Shown: positions 25,501 to 36,954 of the stretch, piece after piece
Numbering within the stretch: the first letter of the stretch is position 1
Layout: the number at the start of each line of letters is the position of its first letter
From: Nissolia schottii
Taxonomy: Eukaryota; Streptophyta; Magnoliopsida; Fabales; Fabaceae
Assembly (NCBI GenBank): GCA_003254905.1
Contig: QANU01019479.1
Coordinates: 105,913 to 169,912 of the forward strand
Length of the DNA: 64,000 bases
Reading direction: 5' to 3'
The notes under the pieces: model-generated
Database searches by the model: none
Told to the model about the DNA's origin: nothing
The model's input: the letters and a program-made list of their open reading frames with translations, nothing else
Translations under genes and position numbers: made by a program

Positions 25501-25652
25501 ATAAGGAGATGATGTTGGCCTCCTTGGAGAAGAAGCGTCTTCGAATGTCTCCACTTGATATGAGATTTCATCTCCGTGATTTGATTGGTTCTGGTCATCT
25601 CAGAACTGACCAGACTCCAACTGGTTTGATTATTCGTGTCGCAAAAGATTGA
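19891..25652 (+). CDS. STK19: STK19 homologue (winged-helix repair factor-like), 8 exons
   Basis: Homologue of human STK19, first called a kinase and later described as a DNA-binding winged-helix protein acting in transcription-coupled repair. Exons: 19891-19975, 20082-20155, 21275-21355, 21459-21551, 21750-21869, 22185-22256, 24700-24777 and 25461-25652. The total is 795 nt, 264 aa plus stop; the short human form is about 254 aa. Shared blocks by eye are PFILKSQLYSSVKDRTQVDR, LLINAGVI, YWFAIPNIGTLLKGLAKGR, SRCRYKEMMLASL and FHLRDLIGSGHL near the C-terminus. No kinase motifs are present. The N-terminus carries a basic stretch GTKRRREQ, a likely nuclear signal. The ATG at 19891 sits in the context caccATGG. 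An in-frame ATG at 19771 would add 40 residues and is less likely. Intron 6 (2.4 kb) has collected a MITE and a foldback element. The plant function is inferred from homology. Confidence 0.9.
21005..21039. repeat. Alternating purine-pyrimidine tract (GC)n(AC)n(AT)n
   Basis: A run of gcgcgcgc then cacaca then tatata lies in STK19 intron 2. Alternating tracts like this can adopt Z-DNA. A similar tract is at 48233-48270. Confidence 0.8.
22487..22530. repeat. (TA)n microsatellite in STK19 intron 6
   Basis: About 20 uninterrupted TA dinucleotides. The surrounding sequence contains two copies of a 'gatggatttac-ttggaggttttagatcatac' segment (near 22418 and 22582), which suggests a local duplication around the microsatellite. 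Confidence 0.85.
22918..23076. mobile_element. MITE-like inverted repeat in STK19 intron 6
   Basis: The left end ggatcctctaaagtgag mirrors the reversed right end ggatactctaaagtgag. The inside repeats cactttagagg and cctctaaa. It is 159 bp and non-coding. No clear target duplication was found. The ggatcctct end resembles the 9971-10140 element. Confidence 0.65.
23268..24474. mobile_element. 1.2-kb foldback made of two LTR-like arms in inverted orientation
   Basis: The left arm (about 23268-23750) is the reverse complement of the right arm (about 24072-24474) over almost its whole length. The left arm is longer because of an internal duplication containing ggccatccatcca twice (near 23620 and 23660). 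Each arm has LTR features: an outward end near gttaaattcct and an inward end near ttagaattttctgttaa. A purine-rich AAGTGGGAGAAT, read on the - strand, abuts the inner end of the left arm, as a Ty1/copia polypurine tract would. The central 320 bp is non-coding. The 8-mer taattatg flanks both ends (23260-23267 and 24475-24482). It sits in STK19 intron 6. Confidence 0.85.
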
Positions 25653-25819
25653 GATCTTGAGAGGGTCCTAGATGTTCTTGGAAATCCATCAAATGATTCA
25701 TATGGTCCTATTTACTGTTAGTTTCACCCAGAGTTGTAGTTGATTATGCTTTGGATATACTTTGGCTTTATATTATCACTTCAAATGGCTCTTTTATTTG
25801 GGACAATTATATAGGCGAA

Positions 25820-26366
25820 ATGACACTTGACAAGATTTATTTGTTTGATCAAGAGACCAGGCTAAGACATTTGCTATCGCCATCATCAGCTATCAAAATG
25901 GGCCAATTGAAGCTAATGTGAGTCTCTTTTCGAGAATATATCACTTTTGGACACACAATAAATGGGGTTCCTATCACCTTTATTGTGTATCTCACCAAAT
26001 ATTTTTAAGCCTTACCAAGTGGGATTACATATATTGTGTGCTTTTAAAAGTGATGTGTTAATCTTTTGCTCTCCAACAATTTTTCCTCTTTTTCACTATG
26101 TCTTGCATAGTGCAAATCATTCACTAATATGTTAGTTTATTTATTTGTTTATTTACTTTTGAATTATGTGACTGTCAACCTTCATGATTTATATTCATGT
26201 ATATTTCAGGTTACTGGAGGCCAATCATCTGACTAGGTTTTGTACTTTCACTGCTGCTACTTCGATGGGTATTGTTGGTATGGCAACTATTTGCAGTTGC
26301 ACTATTATTTTCCAAAAAGAAACGATCCTTGCATCTATGGATGGGCACTCGCAAGTTAGAACATAG
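25820..26366 (+). CDS. Unidentified two-exon ORF, 84 codons, downstream of STK19
   Basis: I do not recognise this. Exon A (25820-25917) is preceded by an acceptor-like tatatag at 25808-25814 and ends at AAT|GTGAGT. Exon B (26210-26366) follows TATATTTCAG. Joining them keeps the frame across a split ATG codon and gives 84 aa. The middle to C-terminal half has a mostly uncharged run from CTFTAATSMG to CTIIF that could span a membrane. The N-terminal part is charged (DKIYLFDQETRLRHLL). It begins 167 bp after the STK19 stop with no obvious promoter. It could be an alternative 3' part of that transcript, a fragment of another gene, or chance. The in-frame splice and the coding-like composition are the only support. 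Confidence 0.35.
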
Positions 26367-27692
26367 TTTTTAAATAGTCAAATTCAAATTGTAAATGGTT
26401 AACTTAAAGTTATATTTTTGTTAAACGTAGTTAGTGTGAAATTTGTATATCTACTTATTGGCCTGAGTGTGAACATTTATATTTTATTCAAGAATAATGC
26501 AGGGTTTTTTTTTTTTCCCTCTCTCTTTCTGGGTCTTGAAGAATGATGCGGTTAATGCCAGCATGGCAGGTAAGGGTCGCAGGCCTGCTTGCATTTTGGC
26601 TGCAATTAGATTGGGCTGCAAAGGCTCATTACAACATGCATCGAGTTGGCTGTTTGGGGGCGGGGGGGTAGCTCTAGGCCCATTTGTTGCCTTCAATTTT
26701 CTTCGGGTGAGATTTTTTAGAAAAAAATTAAGGCTTAAAGATGTTTTGAATTCTCAACAAATGTTTGAGATTTAGTTTAAGTTTTTAATATAATTTTTTT
26801 TTTACAATTTTTGTTCAAATATATAAATAATTACATGGTTTTATCTACCAGTAGAATTAGAATACCAGTAGAATTAGAATTTTGTTAATTTGTTAAAAAT
26901 AAATTAATATATTTAATATATTTGTGATTAGTCTCAGATGGATTTATAACATTTATATTGACTTAATTTGATGCATTTGTGGGCTATAAATAGACACATC
27001 TTTGTAAACAGGTCATAATATTCAACAATAACAATATCATATTACATTCTTTCTCCATCTTCTTTGTGTTGTTTATCCAATCAATCACAGAACTGAACAT
27101 AACTATCGGTGTGGCTAATTAAGTGTTACATCATCAGTGTTATATGAGTAAAAAAATTTACTCGACCTATAACTCAGTCTAATCTAGACCCATAAATTTG
27201 CTATTGAATTTGATTTTAGGTGGTTAGTGGGTCATGATTTGAGGAGAAATTGAGTCAAATAGTGCATAATGGGTTGAATTATGTGTCAGGTGAGTTTATT
27301 TTGTTCACAAAATACTATTGTTGTAATATTCTATTAGTCATGTTAGCAGTATCTCGGCAGAAACTAAAATCATGTAACTAAGTTTTATATGAAACAAAAA
27401 ATTAGGGACTTAAACCATGTAAATTTGTTGACCACTCAAAACATATTTAGGCCAAACATTGATGATGGACAATTATATATGGTTGGTTATAGTTATTAGG
27501 AAACTTACAGATAAGAATATCTCATTTAAGTCGATAAACAAGCCAAGGTAATATTCGTAGGGGCTATAAATAGATGTGTGTTTTTTTTTTTTTTTTAAAG
27601 TATAAATAAATTAATGTGTTTAATGTGGTTATTTTAATTGGCTTTTATACTGAACAATATTGATTGTTCTTTATAAATAAGGGAAATTATTC
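26367..27692. other. Intergenic DNA with possible LTR remnants
   Basis: No gene was seen. Two copies of a 'ggctataaatagac/atg' word (26982 and 27564), each with a TATA-like core, sit in similar surroundings and may be remnants of an LTR promoter. No ends could be assigned. Confidence 0.35.
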
Positions 27693-27730
27693 TTGCACAC
27701 CTAAGTATTGCACACCCGTTGTACACCTAG

Positions 27731-28409
27731 TGATGCAGAATCCCAAGGATATAAAGATTCTGAAACTCCAACACACACTTTGACTCGGAACAAAGAATAG
27801 GATAAAAACCCTCCCTATTAAACTCCTAAGGAACCTGCCCTTAGAAACGTATATAATTGAGATAAGAGCAAGAAATTGAGAGTTACCTTAGAATGAGATT
27901 ACCCAATTTCTTGATGCAACAAGCAAATCAAATCACTCAACTTGCACACACAAAAAGATCACTCATTTGCAAAAAAAGTTTTCTAGAGAGAAAACAATAA
28001 AAATTTCATTCATCAAAAAGTTGTTAATACTCATGTTTGTTGAGGTATTTATAATCTCTCACATTAGGATGAAATTTAAACTTAGAGAGAAAACTAAATT
28101 TAAACTAAAAAATAAAACAAAAGATAAACCTAATTTAAACTAAAATAACTCCCAAAGCAACGAGCCCAACATGACTTGAATAAATTAATCCAAACTCGCC
28201 AATAATAAAACTTTGGGCGACCCACTATTATTGATTAGTGTCTTGACTCATTCTTGATGTATCTCTTCAACAAATGATTTAGCCAAATTTTCAAATCCTT
28301 CTTTAATTCTCTTAGCTCTCGCCCTTGTGATGGGTCCCATGGGCATGCTACAATTCTCACATTGCCCTCCAGCGCTGAAATGTCTATTTTCCCCCCTGAG
28401 CTTGTATCT
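27731..28409 (-). repeat. 3' LTR of the gypsy element
   Basis: Begins tgatgcagaatcc on the + strand and matches 33546-34235 almost throughout. The inner end has mutated from tatca to tatct. A purine-rich gaggaggg (- strand) lies directly inside it at about 28410-28417 and serves as the polypurine tract. The integrase frame ends just before this tract. Confidence 0.93.
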
Positions 28410-31400
28410 CCCTCCTCAGAAAGATTCGTCCTCAAATCTGTATCCATAAGAAATAGTAAATGAAGCTGGAACATTATACTCACCTGGGAGGTCGATCTTG
28501 TAGCCATTATCATTTATCCTTTCCAACACTTGAAATGGACCATCTCCCCTAGGATCAAGTTTAGATTTTCTTTGCATAGGAAATCGTTCCTTCCTTTAAT
28601 GTACCCAAACCCAATCACCAGGTTCAAATACAACTTGTTTTCACCCCGTATTTACTCTTTTGGCTGTTAATTTGTTTTTCTTCTCAATCATTTCACTTAA
28701 CTTCATATGTATTGCTAACCTTTCTCAGCCTTGCTTTCATCATCTAAGGTAGCTAGATCACTCAAAGGCAAAGGCATCAAATCCAAAACAATTAAAGGAT
28801 TAAAATCATACACAGTTTCAAATAGAGAGAAACCTGTAGATGAATGTTCAATCCTATTATAAGCAAACTCAATAAAAGGCAGACAATCTTCCCAAGTTTT
28901 CAAATTCTTACCAATAACAACAACAATAAAGCCCCTAAAACTCTAATCACTACTTCAGTTTGCCCATCAGTTTGAGGGTGACAAGTAGTAGAATATAACA
29001 ATTTAGTTCCTAACTTACCCCACAACACCTTCCAAAAATGACTAAAAAATTTCACATCACAGTCCGAAACAATTGTCCTAGGGACACCATGTAAACGCAC
29101 AACCTCTTTAAAGAACAAGTTAGCAATATTTGTAGCATCATCAATTTTGTTGCATGCAATAAAATGTGTCATTTTGCTAAACCTATCAACAACAATAAAT
29201 ATGCTATCTCTACCTTTCCTAGTCTTAGGCAATCCAAGAACAAAATCCATTGATATGTCAATCCAAGGATGAGTAGGAACAGACAAGGGTGTATACAAAC
29301 CATGTGGTTGATTTAGCCTGTTTACATGTAATGCACCTAACACAAATTCTATCAACATCCTTACACATGTGAGGCCAAAAAAAATGTTCAGACAACAATG
29401 TCAAAGTCTTATGCACACCAAAATGACCCATCAAGCCACCGCTATGTGATTCTTTAACAAGCAATTCTCTAATAGAACAAATCGGCACACAAATCTTATT
29501 ACCACGAAACAGAAAATCTTCATGCTTATAGAATTTGTTAAAGGCGCCATGTTCTTAGAAGCATAGGTGTCAGGGAAATCAGAATCAATTGCATACAAAT
29601 CTTTCAATTGCTCATATCTTAAAAACTTAGAAGTAAGTGTAGTGATTAAAGCATACCTTCGAGATAAAGCAGCAACAACTACATTCTCTTTACCTTGCTT
29701 ATACGCAATCACATAAGGGAAAGTTTCAATGAACTCCACCCATTTAGCATGCCTTTGTTCAACTTACCTTTCCCTTTAAGGTGCTTTAAAGATCCATGAC
29801 CAGTGTAAACCATAAACTCTTTTGGTAGCAAATAATGTTGCCAAACTTCTAAAGCTAGAACCAAGGCATACAATTCCTTGTCATAGGTAGAATACTTGAG
29901 TTGAGCTCCCTTCAATTTCTCACTAAAGAACACAACAGGATGTTTTTTCTGCATCAAAACAACACCTATACATTCAATCTCAAAATTCTTATCAAAACAA
30001 GGCAAAACAAGGATAAGAGTAGAACACAAATAATCCTTTAAAGTATTGAAAGCAAGTTCTTGTTCCTCTCCCCATTTAAACCTAACCTCATTTTTAATGA
30101 CCTCAGTTAAAGGAGCAACAATGGTAGGGAAGTTTTTCACAAATCTTCTATAAAAACCTGCTTAACCATGAAAACTCCTTACCTCATAAACACTTCTAGG
30201 TGTTGGCCATTCTTGAATAGCCTTTACATTTTCCTCATCAACCTCAATACCATGTGCACTCACATCAAAGCCAAGAAACACAACTTTATCAATGCAAAAT
30301 GTGCACTTCTTAAAGCTGGCATACAATTTCTCTTTCCTAAGAACTTCTAAAACAACCTTGACATGTAATATGTGATCATCCAAACATTGACTGTAAATCA
30401 GGATATCATCAAAGTAAACAACCATAAACTTACCCAGAAAATCTCGCAAAACATGGTTTACCAAACGCATGAAAGTACTAGGTGCATTAGTTAACCCAAA
30501 TGGCATAACCAACCACTCATATAAACCATATTTTGTTTTAAATGCAGTCTTCCACTCATCCCCTATTTTCATTCTAATATGATGATATCTGCTTTTTAAA
30601 TCAATTTTAGTGAATATGCATGCACCATGTAATTCATCAAGCAGGTCATCTAACCTAAGGAAAGGATGACGATACTTTACCGTTATCTTGTTGACTGCAC
30701 GAAAATTCACACACATCCTCCAAGTTCCATCTTTCTTTGGGACCAACAAAAAATGGACAACACATGGACTCATGCTTTCCCTCACGTACCCTTTAGCCAG
30801 AAGTGCATCCACTTGCCTTTGAAGTTCCCTTGTCTCTTCAGACTTACTTCTATAGGCTGGCCTATTAGGAATGCTAGCTCCAAGTACAAAATCAATTTGG
30901 CGATCAATTCCTTTCATTGGTGGTAACCCCTTCGACACCTCATTTGTGAATACATCACTAAATTCTTGCAATAAAGAAACAAAACAGCTAGGCAAATTTA
31001 GGTTAATTTCAGTTTCAAAGAGTAAAACATCCCTAAATCGAATCATGATTAAAACTCTATTACCTAATATAGCACTCTTTAGTTCCCTCTCTTTTGCATA
31101 AAAACATCGTTTACTCTCAACTCTTCTACTGTAATCTTTTTCCTCAAAATTTTCTCTCTTTTTCCTCTTCTCAATTTTTTCACTCCTCTCTTTGTTTTCT
31201 CTCTCTATTGGGCCTTTCTCTTTATTCTTTTCACTCATAGCCTCTTTTCTCTCTTGTTTTTCTTTTTTCTCACTTCCCAATTTCCCAAGAGAAGATTTTT
31301 GGAGTTTCACTTGATCAAGGTACACTTCTTTGGGCGATAACAGTGCGAGAATGATCTTGTGACCATTATGCTCAAAAGAATATCTATTCTTGTACCCGTT

Positions 31401-31661
31401 ATGCATTACACACCTATCAAATTGCCATGACCTTTCCAACAATAGATGACTAGCTTGCATGGGCACTACATCACATACCACCTCATCATTATATTTTCCA
31501 ATAGAGAAGGCAACCACCACCTGCCTAGTGACCTTTATTTCGCCACTATCATTCAACCGCTGCAACCTATATGGATTAGGATGCTTGTTACTCTTTAGCC
31601 CTAACTTCTTAACTAGAGTAGTACTAGCCATATTGGTGCAACTCCCACCATCAATAATCAA
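28410..31661 (-). pseudogene. gypsy pol remnant (PR, RT, RNase H, integrase), frame broken
   Basis: In - strand order: a protease active site in IIDGGSCTNMAS (from 31661) and reverse transcriptase with the YFDD catalytic box at 30416-30405. RNase H lies at about 30140-29740, with a D-to-G change visible in [17 protein letters not shown] zinc finger (about 29450-29300) follows, then the integrase core with the Asp of SMDF, the Asp of SDCD and the Glu of QTEVV. The integrase tail with [11 protein letters not shown] is near 28490. Breaks: a stop between RT and RNase H near 30150, and shifts near 29730, 29450, 29330 and 28900. No chromodomain was seen. Host role: none; inactive relic. Confidence 0.93.
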
Positions 31662-31715
31662 ATTGTACGCCTTTCAACCAACTAAGCATCTAGTGTGAAA
31701 AATGTTTTCTCTTTG

Positions 31716-32930
31716 TTATAAGCTATCCTCCTTAACTTGCAAATTCAATGCACACCTAGCAATAGGAGATCCACCATGAAAAGCATACTCTACATCCTCA
31801 TCATTATCGGAACAATCTTCTAAAGACGGCATGTCATCATCACTATCAGATTCACCAGTCGATTCAGATACTATCTCATTCCCTTTAAGGACCATGATTC
31901 TCTTATTTGGGCATTCAAAAGCATAATGACCAAATCTTGACGCCTGAAGCACTTAATTTCTCTATGCTTAGGAGAGGCATCAAAAGAATATGAATTAGAA
32001 GTAGCTTTTTTATTGTGAAGATTTGAATCCTTCTTCGTCATTGTATCCATCTCCTTTTCCTTGGAATCTAATCCCCTGTTCTTCTTTGGATCATCATGTT
32101 TAGGTCACCTTGAACCCCACTTTGAGTTGGAATTCAAAAACACCTTGATTGTTCTTTCACTTTGTTGTCTTTCAACCTTCATTGCCAAGTTAACCAAGTC
32201 CTCCATCTCCACATAATGTTGTAACTCCCCTACATCTGCAATTTCCTTGTTCAGACCACTTAGGAATCACGTCATAGTAACTTCCATGTCCTCCTTTACA
32301 TTAGCTTTGATCATGAGCATCTCCATCTCCTTGTGGTAGTCTTCCACCGATATTTTGAACTTTGAGTGAGCCTTTGTAACTTCTTGTGCACATCCCTACA
32401 GTAGTAAGAAGGCACAAAGCTCTTCTTCATCACTTGCATCATCTCTTCCCAAGTCTCAATAGGATGCTCACCATATCTCCTTCTGGACTTTACTTTCTCA
32501 TCCAACCAAGCTAATGCATAATCTAAAAACTCTTCTGCAACAAATTTCACTTTCTTTTCTTTAGCATAATTGTGGCAAGCAAAGATCATCTCTACCTTCC
32601 TTTCCTACTCCAATTAAGCTTCAACATTGTTTTGTCCCTTGACTGGTGGTATTTGCATCTTGACAGCATTTATGTTGTTATCCCTTCTCACTTTATTCTC
32701 AATTTTCCTATTCTTGAATGAGTTGACTTCATCAGACTCCTTGTCGGACTGATCATGGATAGGATCAATGTATTGTTTATGTCTTTGATCATCCTTCTTG
32801 CTACTTTTGGACAAAGTATGAGTCACCTCTTTTCTCCATACTTATATCTTATCAAATTTACTATCAAATTGTTAAGTTCAGCCACAAATGCATGGTACAT
32901 AAGCTTTATATCTGGTACTTCGTCAGCCAT
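31716..32930 (-). pseudogene. gypsy gag remnant, frame broken
   Basis: The probable start is at 32930 (MADEVPDIKL). Blocks recognisable as gag (KVKFVAEEFLDYALAWLDE, WEEMMQVMKKSFVPSYY) lie near 32560-32400. A damaged zinc knuckle (RFGHYAFECPNKR) is near 31930 with an acidic tail (ESDSDDDMPSLEDCSD). At least four frame interruptions are present. It lies directly before the protease region, as expected for a fused gag-pol. Confidence 0.85.
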
Positions 32931-33530
32931 TTAAATTAACTTGAAAAAGAAAAGTAAAAAGACCTCATCACTCTTCTCACGTATATCAACTCAAAAGATG
33001 TACACTCGTGTTTCCGCTCAAGTCAGCTTTTACCCTCTTTTGTGCTCACCACTCTTGCCTTTTACCCCTCTTGATTACTTTAGGATGTTGCACTTCAGAA
33101 ATTAAGTCAAACTCAAGTAAGGCAAATCCCTAAATAATATGAGAATAAAGATTGAGGGACCCAAAAAAAAAAGTTTCAAGACTATAATTAAAGGGCACAA
33201 AAACAAGCAAAGAGACAAATTAAAATGACTCAAAATAGAATAATGACACAACAATTATTTACTTTCAATGAGATCAATAAGGAGAAAAATAAAATTGCAC
33301 AACCCAAACTAACTAAAAAGAAACACCATTCAAATAGGAAGGAATGGCGTTGTTGTGTTGCTGTTCACTTGCGTTTTGTTTTGTTTTGGTTTTTTTCAAA
33401 CACAACCTTTTTTTTTTTTTTGCGTTTTGCTTCCTTTTTTTTTTTTCTTTCAATGGCAGTTTCCCTTTTTTAAACTTTGAAAAAAAAAATCTAACCCAAA
33501 ACAATAACGATAGGAATTTATCTAGACCTT

Positions 33531-33543
33531 GCTACTGATACCA
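33531..33543 (-). other. Primer binding site, initiator tRNA-Met type
   Basis: On the - strand it reads tggtatcagtagc, two bases inside the 5' LTR. The usual complement to plant initiator tRNA-Met is TGGTATCAGAGC, so the match is good for the first nine bases. Confidence 0.85.
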
Positions 33544-33545
33544 AA

Positions 33546-34235
33546 TGATGTAGAACCCGAAGGATATAAAGATCCCGAAACCGCAACACACATTTTGACT
33601 CAGAACAAAGAATATGATAAAAAAAACCTCCCTACTAGACCCCTAAGGAACCTGCCCTTAGAAACGTAGATAATTGGGATAAGAGCCAGAAATTGGGAAT
33701 TACGTACCTTAGAATGAGATTACCCAATTTCTTGATGCAATAAGCAAAACAAATCACTCCCCTTGTACGCACAAAGAGATCACCCCTTTGCAAAGAAAGT
33801 TTTCTAGAGAGAAAACAATAAAAATTTAATTCATCAAAAGTTATTAATATTCATGTTTTGTTGAGGTATTTATAACCCCTCACATTAGATTGAAATTTAA
33901 ATTTAAAGAGAAAAAATAAATTAAACTAAAAAATAAAACAAAAGATAAACCTAATTTAAACTAAAATAACTCCCATAGCAATTAGCCCAACATAACTTGA
34001 ATAAATTAATCTAAACTCACCAATAATAAAACTTTGGGAGACCCACTATCATTGATTGGTGTCTTGGCCCATTCTTGATGCATCTCTTCAACAAATGATT
34101 TAACCGAATTTCCAAAGCATTCTTTAATTCTCTTAGCTCTTGCCCTTGTGATGGGTCCCATGGGCATGTTACAATTCTCATATTAATTGCTCTCTAGTGT
34201 TGAAATGTCTATTCTGCTCTCTTGAGCTTGTATCA
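33546..34235 (-). repeat. 5' LTR of the gypsy element
   Basis: Begins tgatgtagaaccc and ends gtatca on the + strand. It pairs with 27731-28409. At 690 bp it is 11 bp longer than its partner. Confidence 0.93.
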
Positions 34236-34559
34236 CCTAGGCTCTTTTAGGGAAATAGTGTGCTGACTCAGTACACCATTAATTGCTTCACCATAATCAC
34301 CCACGCACAATTTCTGAGATAACCGCAAATCAAGTACCGTTCCGCACATTCGTTAGCAAATTTTTTGGATGTGGCGATTTTATTCATTTTTGTTTTTTGC
34401 TCATTCTTTCTCTATTTTTTGCTTCTTATTTTGGATTTGGTGTTTTGTTTTGTAATCATATTCGTCATGATATTTGATGTCGACGAATCCACCAGATTTC
34501 GTTGGCAAGGAGCTGTCGTTTATAGAGTTGATGGAAAGATTCATTAATACAACGGTATA

Positions 34560-35030
34560 TGCAGACATAACTTGATTGTAAATACAGATGCAGAAACATT
34601 ACGAATGTAGACACAATTGCATATTCCGCACAAACATAACCATTTATGTAATATAGATTTAAAAACATATATAACCATTGTATTGAGAAACCCACAAATT
34701 AGTGAATATAACATAGACAAACCTAACCATTTTGTTCTTATCAGATCCAACCATATAGCATTTACAGGCTTAACCATTAAATGCATCTCAACGACCTAAC
34801 TATAGCTAAACATAACTATAAAACACAACCAGACATAACCACGTAACATATACAAACACAACCTGATATGCAAACAGACACAACCAACTAGCAAACACAG
34901 ACATAACCATGATTGATAACAAGACACAACTTTTTATTATACTCAAACACAACCCTTTGGTGAAAACAAACATAATTATTATACTCAGACACAATCTTTT
35001 CGTGAACTTAGACCTAACATTATTAAACAA
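34560..35030. repeat. Diverged minisatellite of acataacca/acacaacc words
   Basis: Words such as agacataacc, aacacaacc and agacacaac recur every 15-30 bases on the + strand. Units are separated by variable spacers, so this is an old, eroded array. It lies inside the inferred TIR element. Confidence 0.55.
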
Positions 35031-35546
35031 CATGACTTAACCGTTCTTTAATCGAAGCAAAGAGAGAAAAAAAAGTAGAACATAAAAAGGTTGTAATTGC
35101 AAGCAAAATAGCAAAACGAAAGACGAAAAGATGGACACAACGAAAGACGATCAGATGAATGTTCGATGGTGAACTCGTATAAAAAGAAAACGAACTAGTA
35201 AGAGTTAGGTCTTACCAGTAAATATGGAGAGGAAAGTGTGGGTTGATGGACCGGATGAACAATGTAGTAACAGAGGAAGCAGGAAGTTGAACTAGTGATG
35301 AAGAAGAATCAAGAGGAAGACGAGAGGGTTGTGATCGTAGGAGGAAGAAATGGTTAGGTTGCAAGAGCTCTGGAAGAAGAAAGGTTGTGAGAGAGAGTGT
35401 GAAGTGTGTGTGAGAAACGGATTAAATGCAAGAGCGTGGGGCACATGCACGATGGGTGAGAGTGAGAGACGTTTTCTCTATTTTTTTTAGGCTCCAAAAT
35501 AGTGACCTTTTTTATAATAGGTATGCAACTAATAAGTGTGCAAAAA

Positions 35547-36720
35547 TTGGGACTCTATAAATAATTGCTCAGCTTACTTCTTCTTATTTGCAAGTCTTGC
35601 TAGTTATTATTATCATGACAATTCTGTTTATCTTAGCAACCAAGTTTTCTCTGAAACCACGGTTGTAAATGGTTACAAGCTAAAAGGTGTTCGACTTTTA
35701 TTGGTCAATGTGTCATGTGGAGAAAGGTACGAGACTAAATTAAATTTGACTGGTGATTCCTTCTATAAACAATTTCTATCTGACTAGCAAGTCATATTTG
35801 TTTGTATCTTCTGAGGTTACTGTTCAATTTCTTAGAAGAGAAGAAACAAGACAATTGAGTTCCAAAATTTCGGATTTGAGGGGAGTTTTTTGTTTTTTCG
35901 TTGCTGAGTCCCCAACAATTGCAGGGTATCCAAATTCAATTAGGATTATATCCTTAGTTGTGGCAGGGTCAGTTAATATTTTTTTAGTCTTCAATACATT
36001 AATCGGTATATATTTTACAAAAGAAAAATTGTTTTGAATTAACAATCATATTTCTGAATTAGTTATTTTTTTTATACCCAAATTTTTACAAGAGTCTCAA
36101 TGCTTCTTTGTATTTTAACAACTATAATTTAATTATAAATTTTAAAATAATAAGTGATTCGAGTTTGTGAGACACATGATAAATTCTTATTTACAAATAA
36201 TTGTAGGGTACTAATATCTTTAAATTTTAAAGGGTTACCAAAAACAAAACCTTGTGAATGAAGTTAGTATATTATTATTGTCTCTAAAGAGTAAAAGTTA
36301 ATACAAATACCGTTTTTAGTCAATAAATACAGTTATCACAATAAAGAGCTAATAAATTCGGCTTATTTACACCGATGTGTGCTTTGCTTAACTTGTGTGC
36401 ATTATTTTAATTTTGGGTTAATATAGTATTTGGTTATTTGGTTATTGGACTTTACACATGTGTTTTAGTTGATACCTCAATTTAAAAAAAAGTGACATGT
36501 TAATTTTTGTTCTTTGCAAACATTAGACTCGTTGTCCTAAGTAGATCATGAATATTTATTTTTTTAAATTAAAGAATTAATTAAAGTAAAAATGTAAAAT
36601 TTAAGAATCAAACAAAATATTAACCTTTTGATTTCGAAGTCTCGAGGTCTCTATGTGACAACGTGGTGAGATTTTGCACGGGAGAGGAAACTTGGTAGAA
36701 ACGATATATATATATATATA
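35547..36720. other. AT-rich intergenic DNA
   Basis: Short open frames near 35536-36045 overlap on both strands and show no family features. No gene called. Confidence 0.5.
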
Positions 36721-36954
36721 TGGCTTAATTATGTTTTTAGTCCCTGTAAAATTAAAAAGTTTGATTTTAGTCCCTTCATAAAAGTTTTAGTCCCTGAAAA
36801 ATTGTAAAATTAAGTTTTAGTCCCTGGGGTGGGGTGAGGGTTGACTGGGCTGAAATGGCGCTGACGCGGCGTGCCACGTGGCATAACCCCCCAAAACCCA
36901 ACCCAACCCAACCCAGATCCACGACCCGACCAGACCCGACCCATTTTTATTTTA
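36721..36954. mobile_element. Left end of a MULE-type MITE cut by the assembly gap
   Basis: Begins ggcttaattatgtttttag and repeats 'agtccctg' four times, like the arms of the element at 8418-8715. It then has a G/C-rich part with an acccaaccc run and stops at the N gap. The matching right end is not seen. Confidence 0.65.

Larger units (their letters stand above)
27731..34235 (-). mobile_element. Degenerate Ty3/gypsy LTR retrotransposon, 6.5 kb
   Basis: Full-length structure on the - strand: 5' LTR 33546-34235, primer site, gag remnant, protease-RT-RNase H-integrase, polypurine tract, 3' LTR 27731-28409. The 5-bp duplication cctag flanks it (27726-27730 and 34236-34240). Integrase follows RNase H, the Ty3/gypsy order. 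The frame is broken in several places, so it is not autonomous. The LTRs differ by many substitutions and small indels, so the insertion is not recent. Confidence 0.95.
27693..35546. mobile_element. Older terminal-inverted-repeat element hosting the gypsy insertion
   Basis: Left end: ttgcacacctaagtattgca at 27693. The right end, reversed, reads ttgcacacttattagttgca from about 35542. Removing the gypsy element and one target copy would leave about 1.3 kb. The family cannot be named because no clean target duplication was read. The interior (34241-35520) is non-coding. It has a diverged 'acataacca/acacaacc' repeat (34560-35030) and then a purine-rich stretch (35050-35470). Confidence 0.55.

Noticed and set aside
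25650..25721. Frame staying open for 22 codons after the STK19 TGA, suggesting stop readthrough
   Set aside because: The human protein ends at the matching position, and an open run of this length is expected by chance fairly often.
26497..26775. 92-codon open frame with a glycine-rich run
   Set aside because: No family features, opposed by a frame on the other strand. It contains a homopolymer T run and a G run.
35536..36045. Overlapping open frames on both strands after the nested transposon
   Set aside because: No recognisable domain, AT-rich, and frames on opposite strands compete. Treated as chance.
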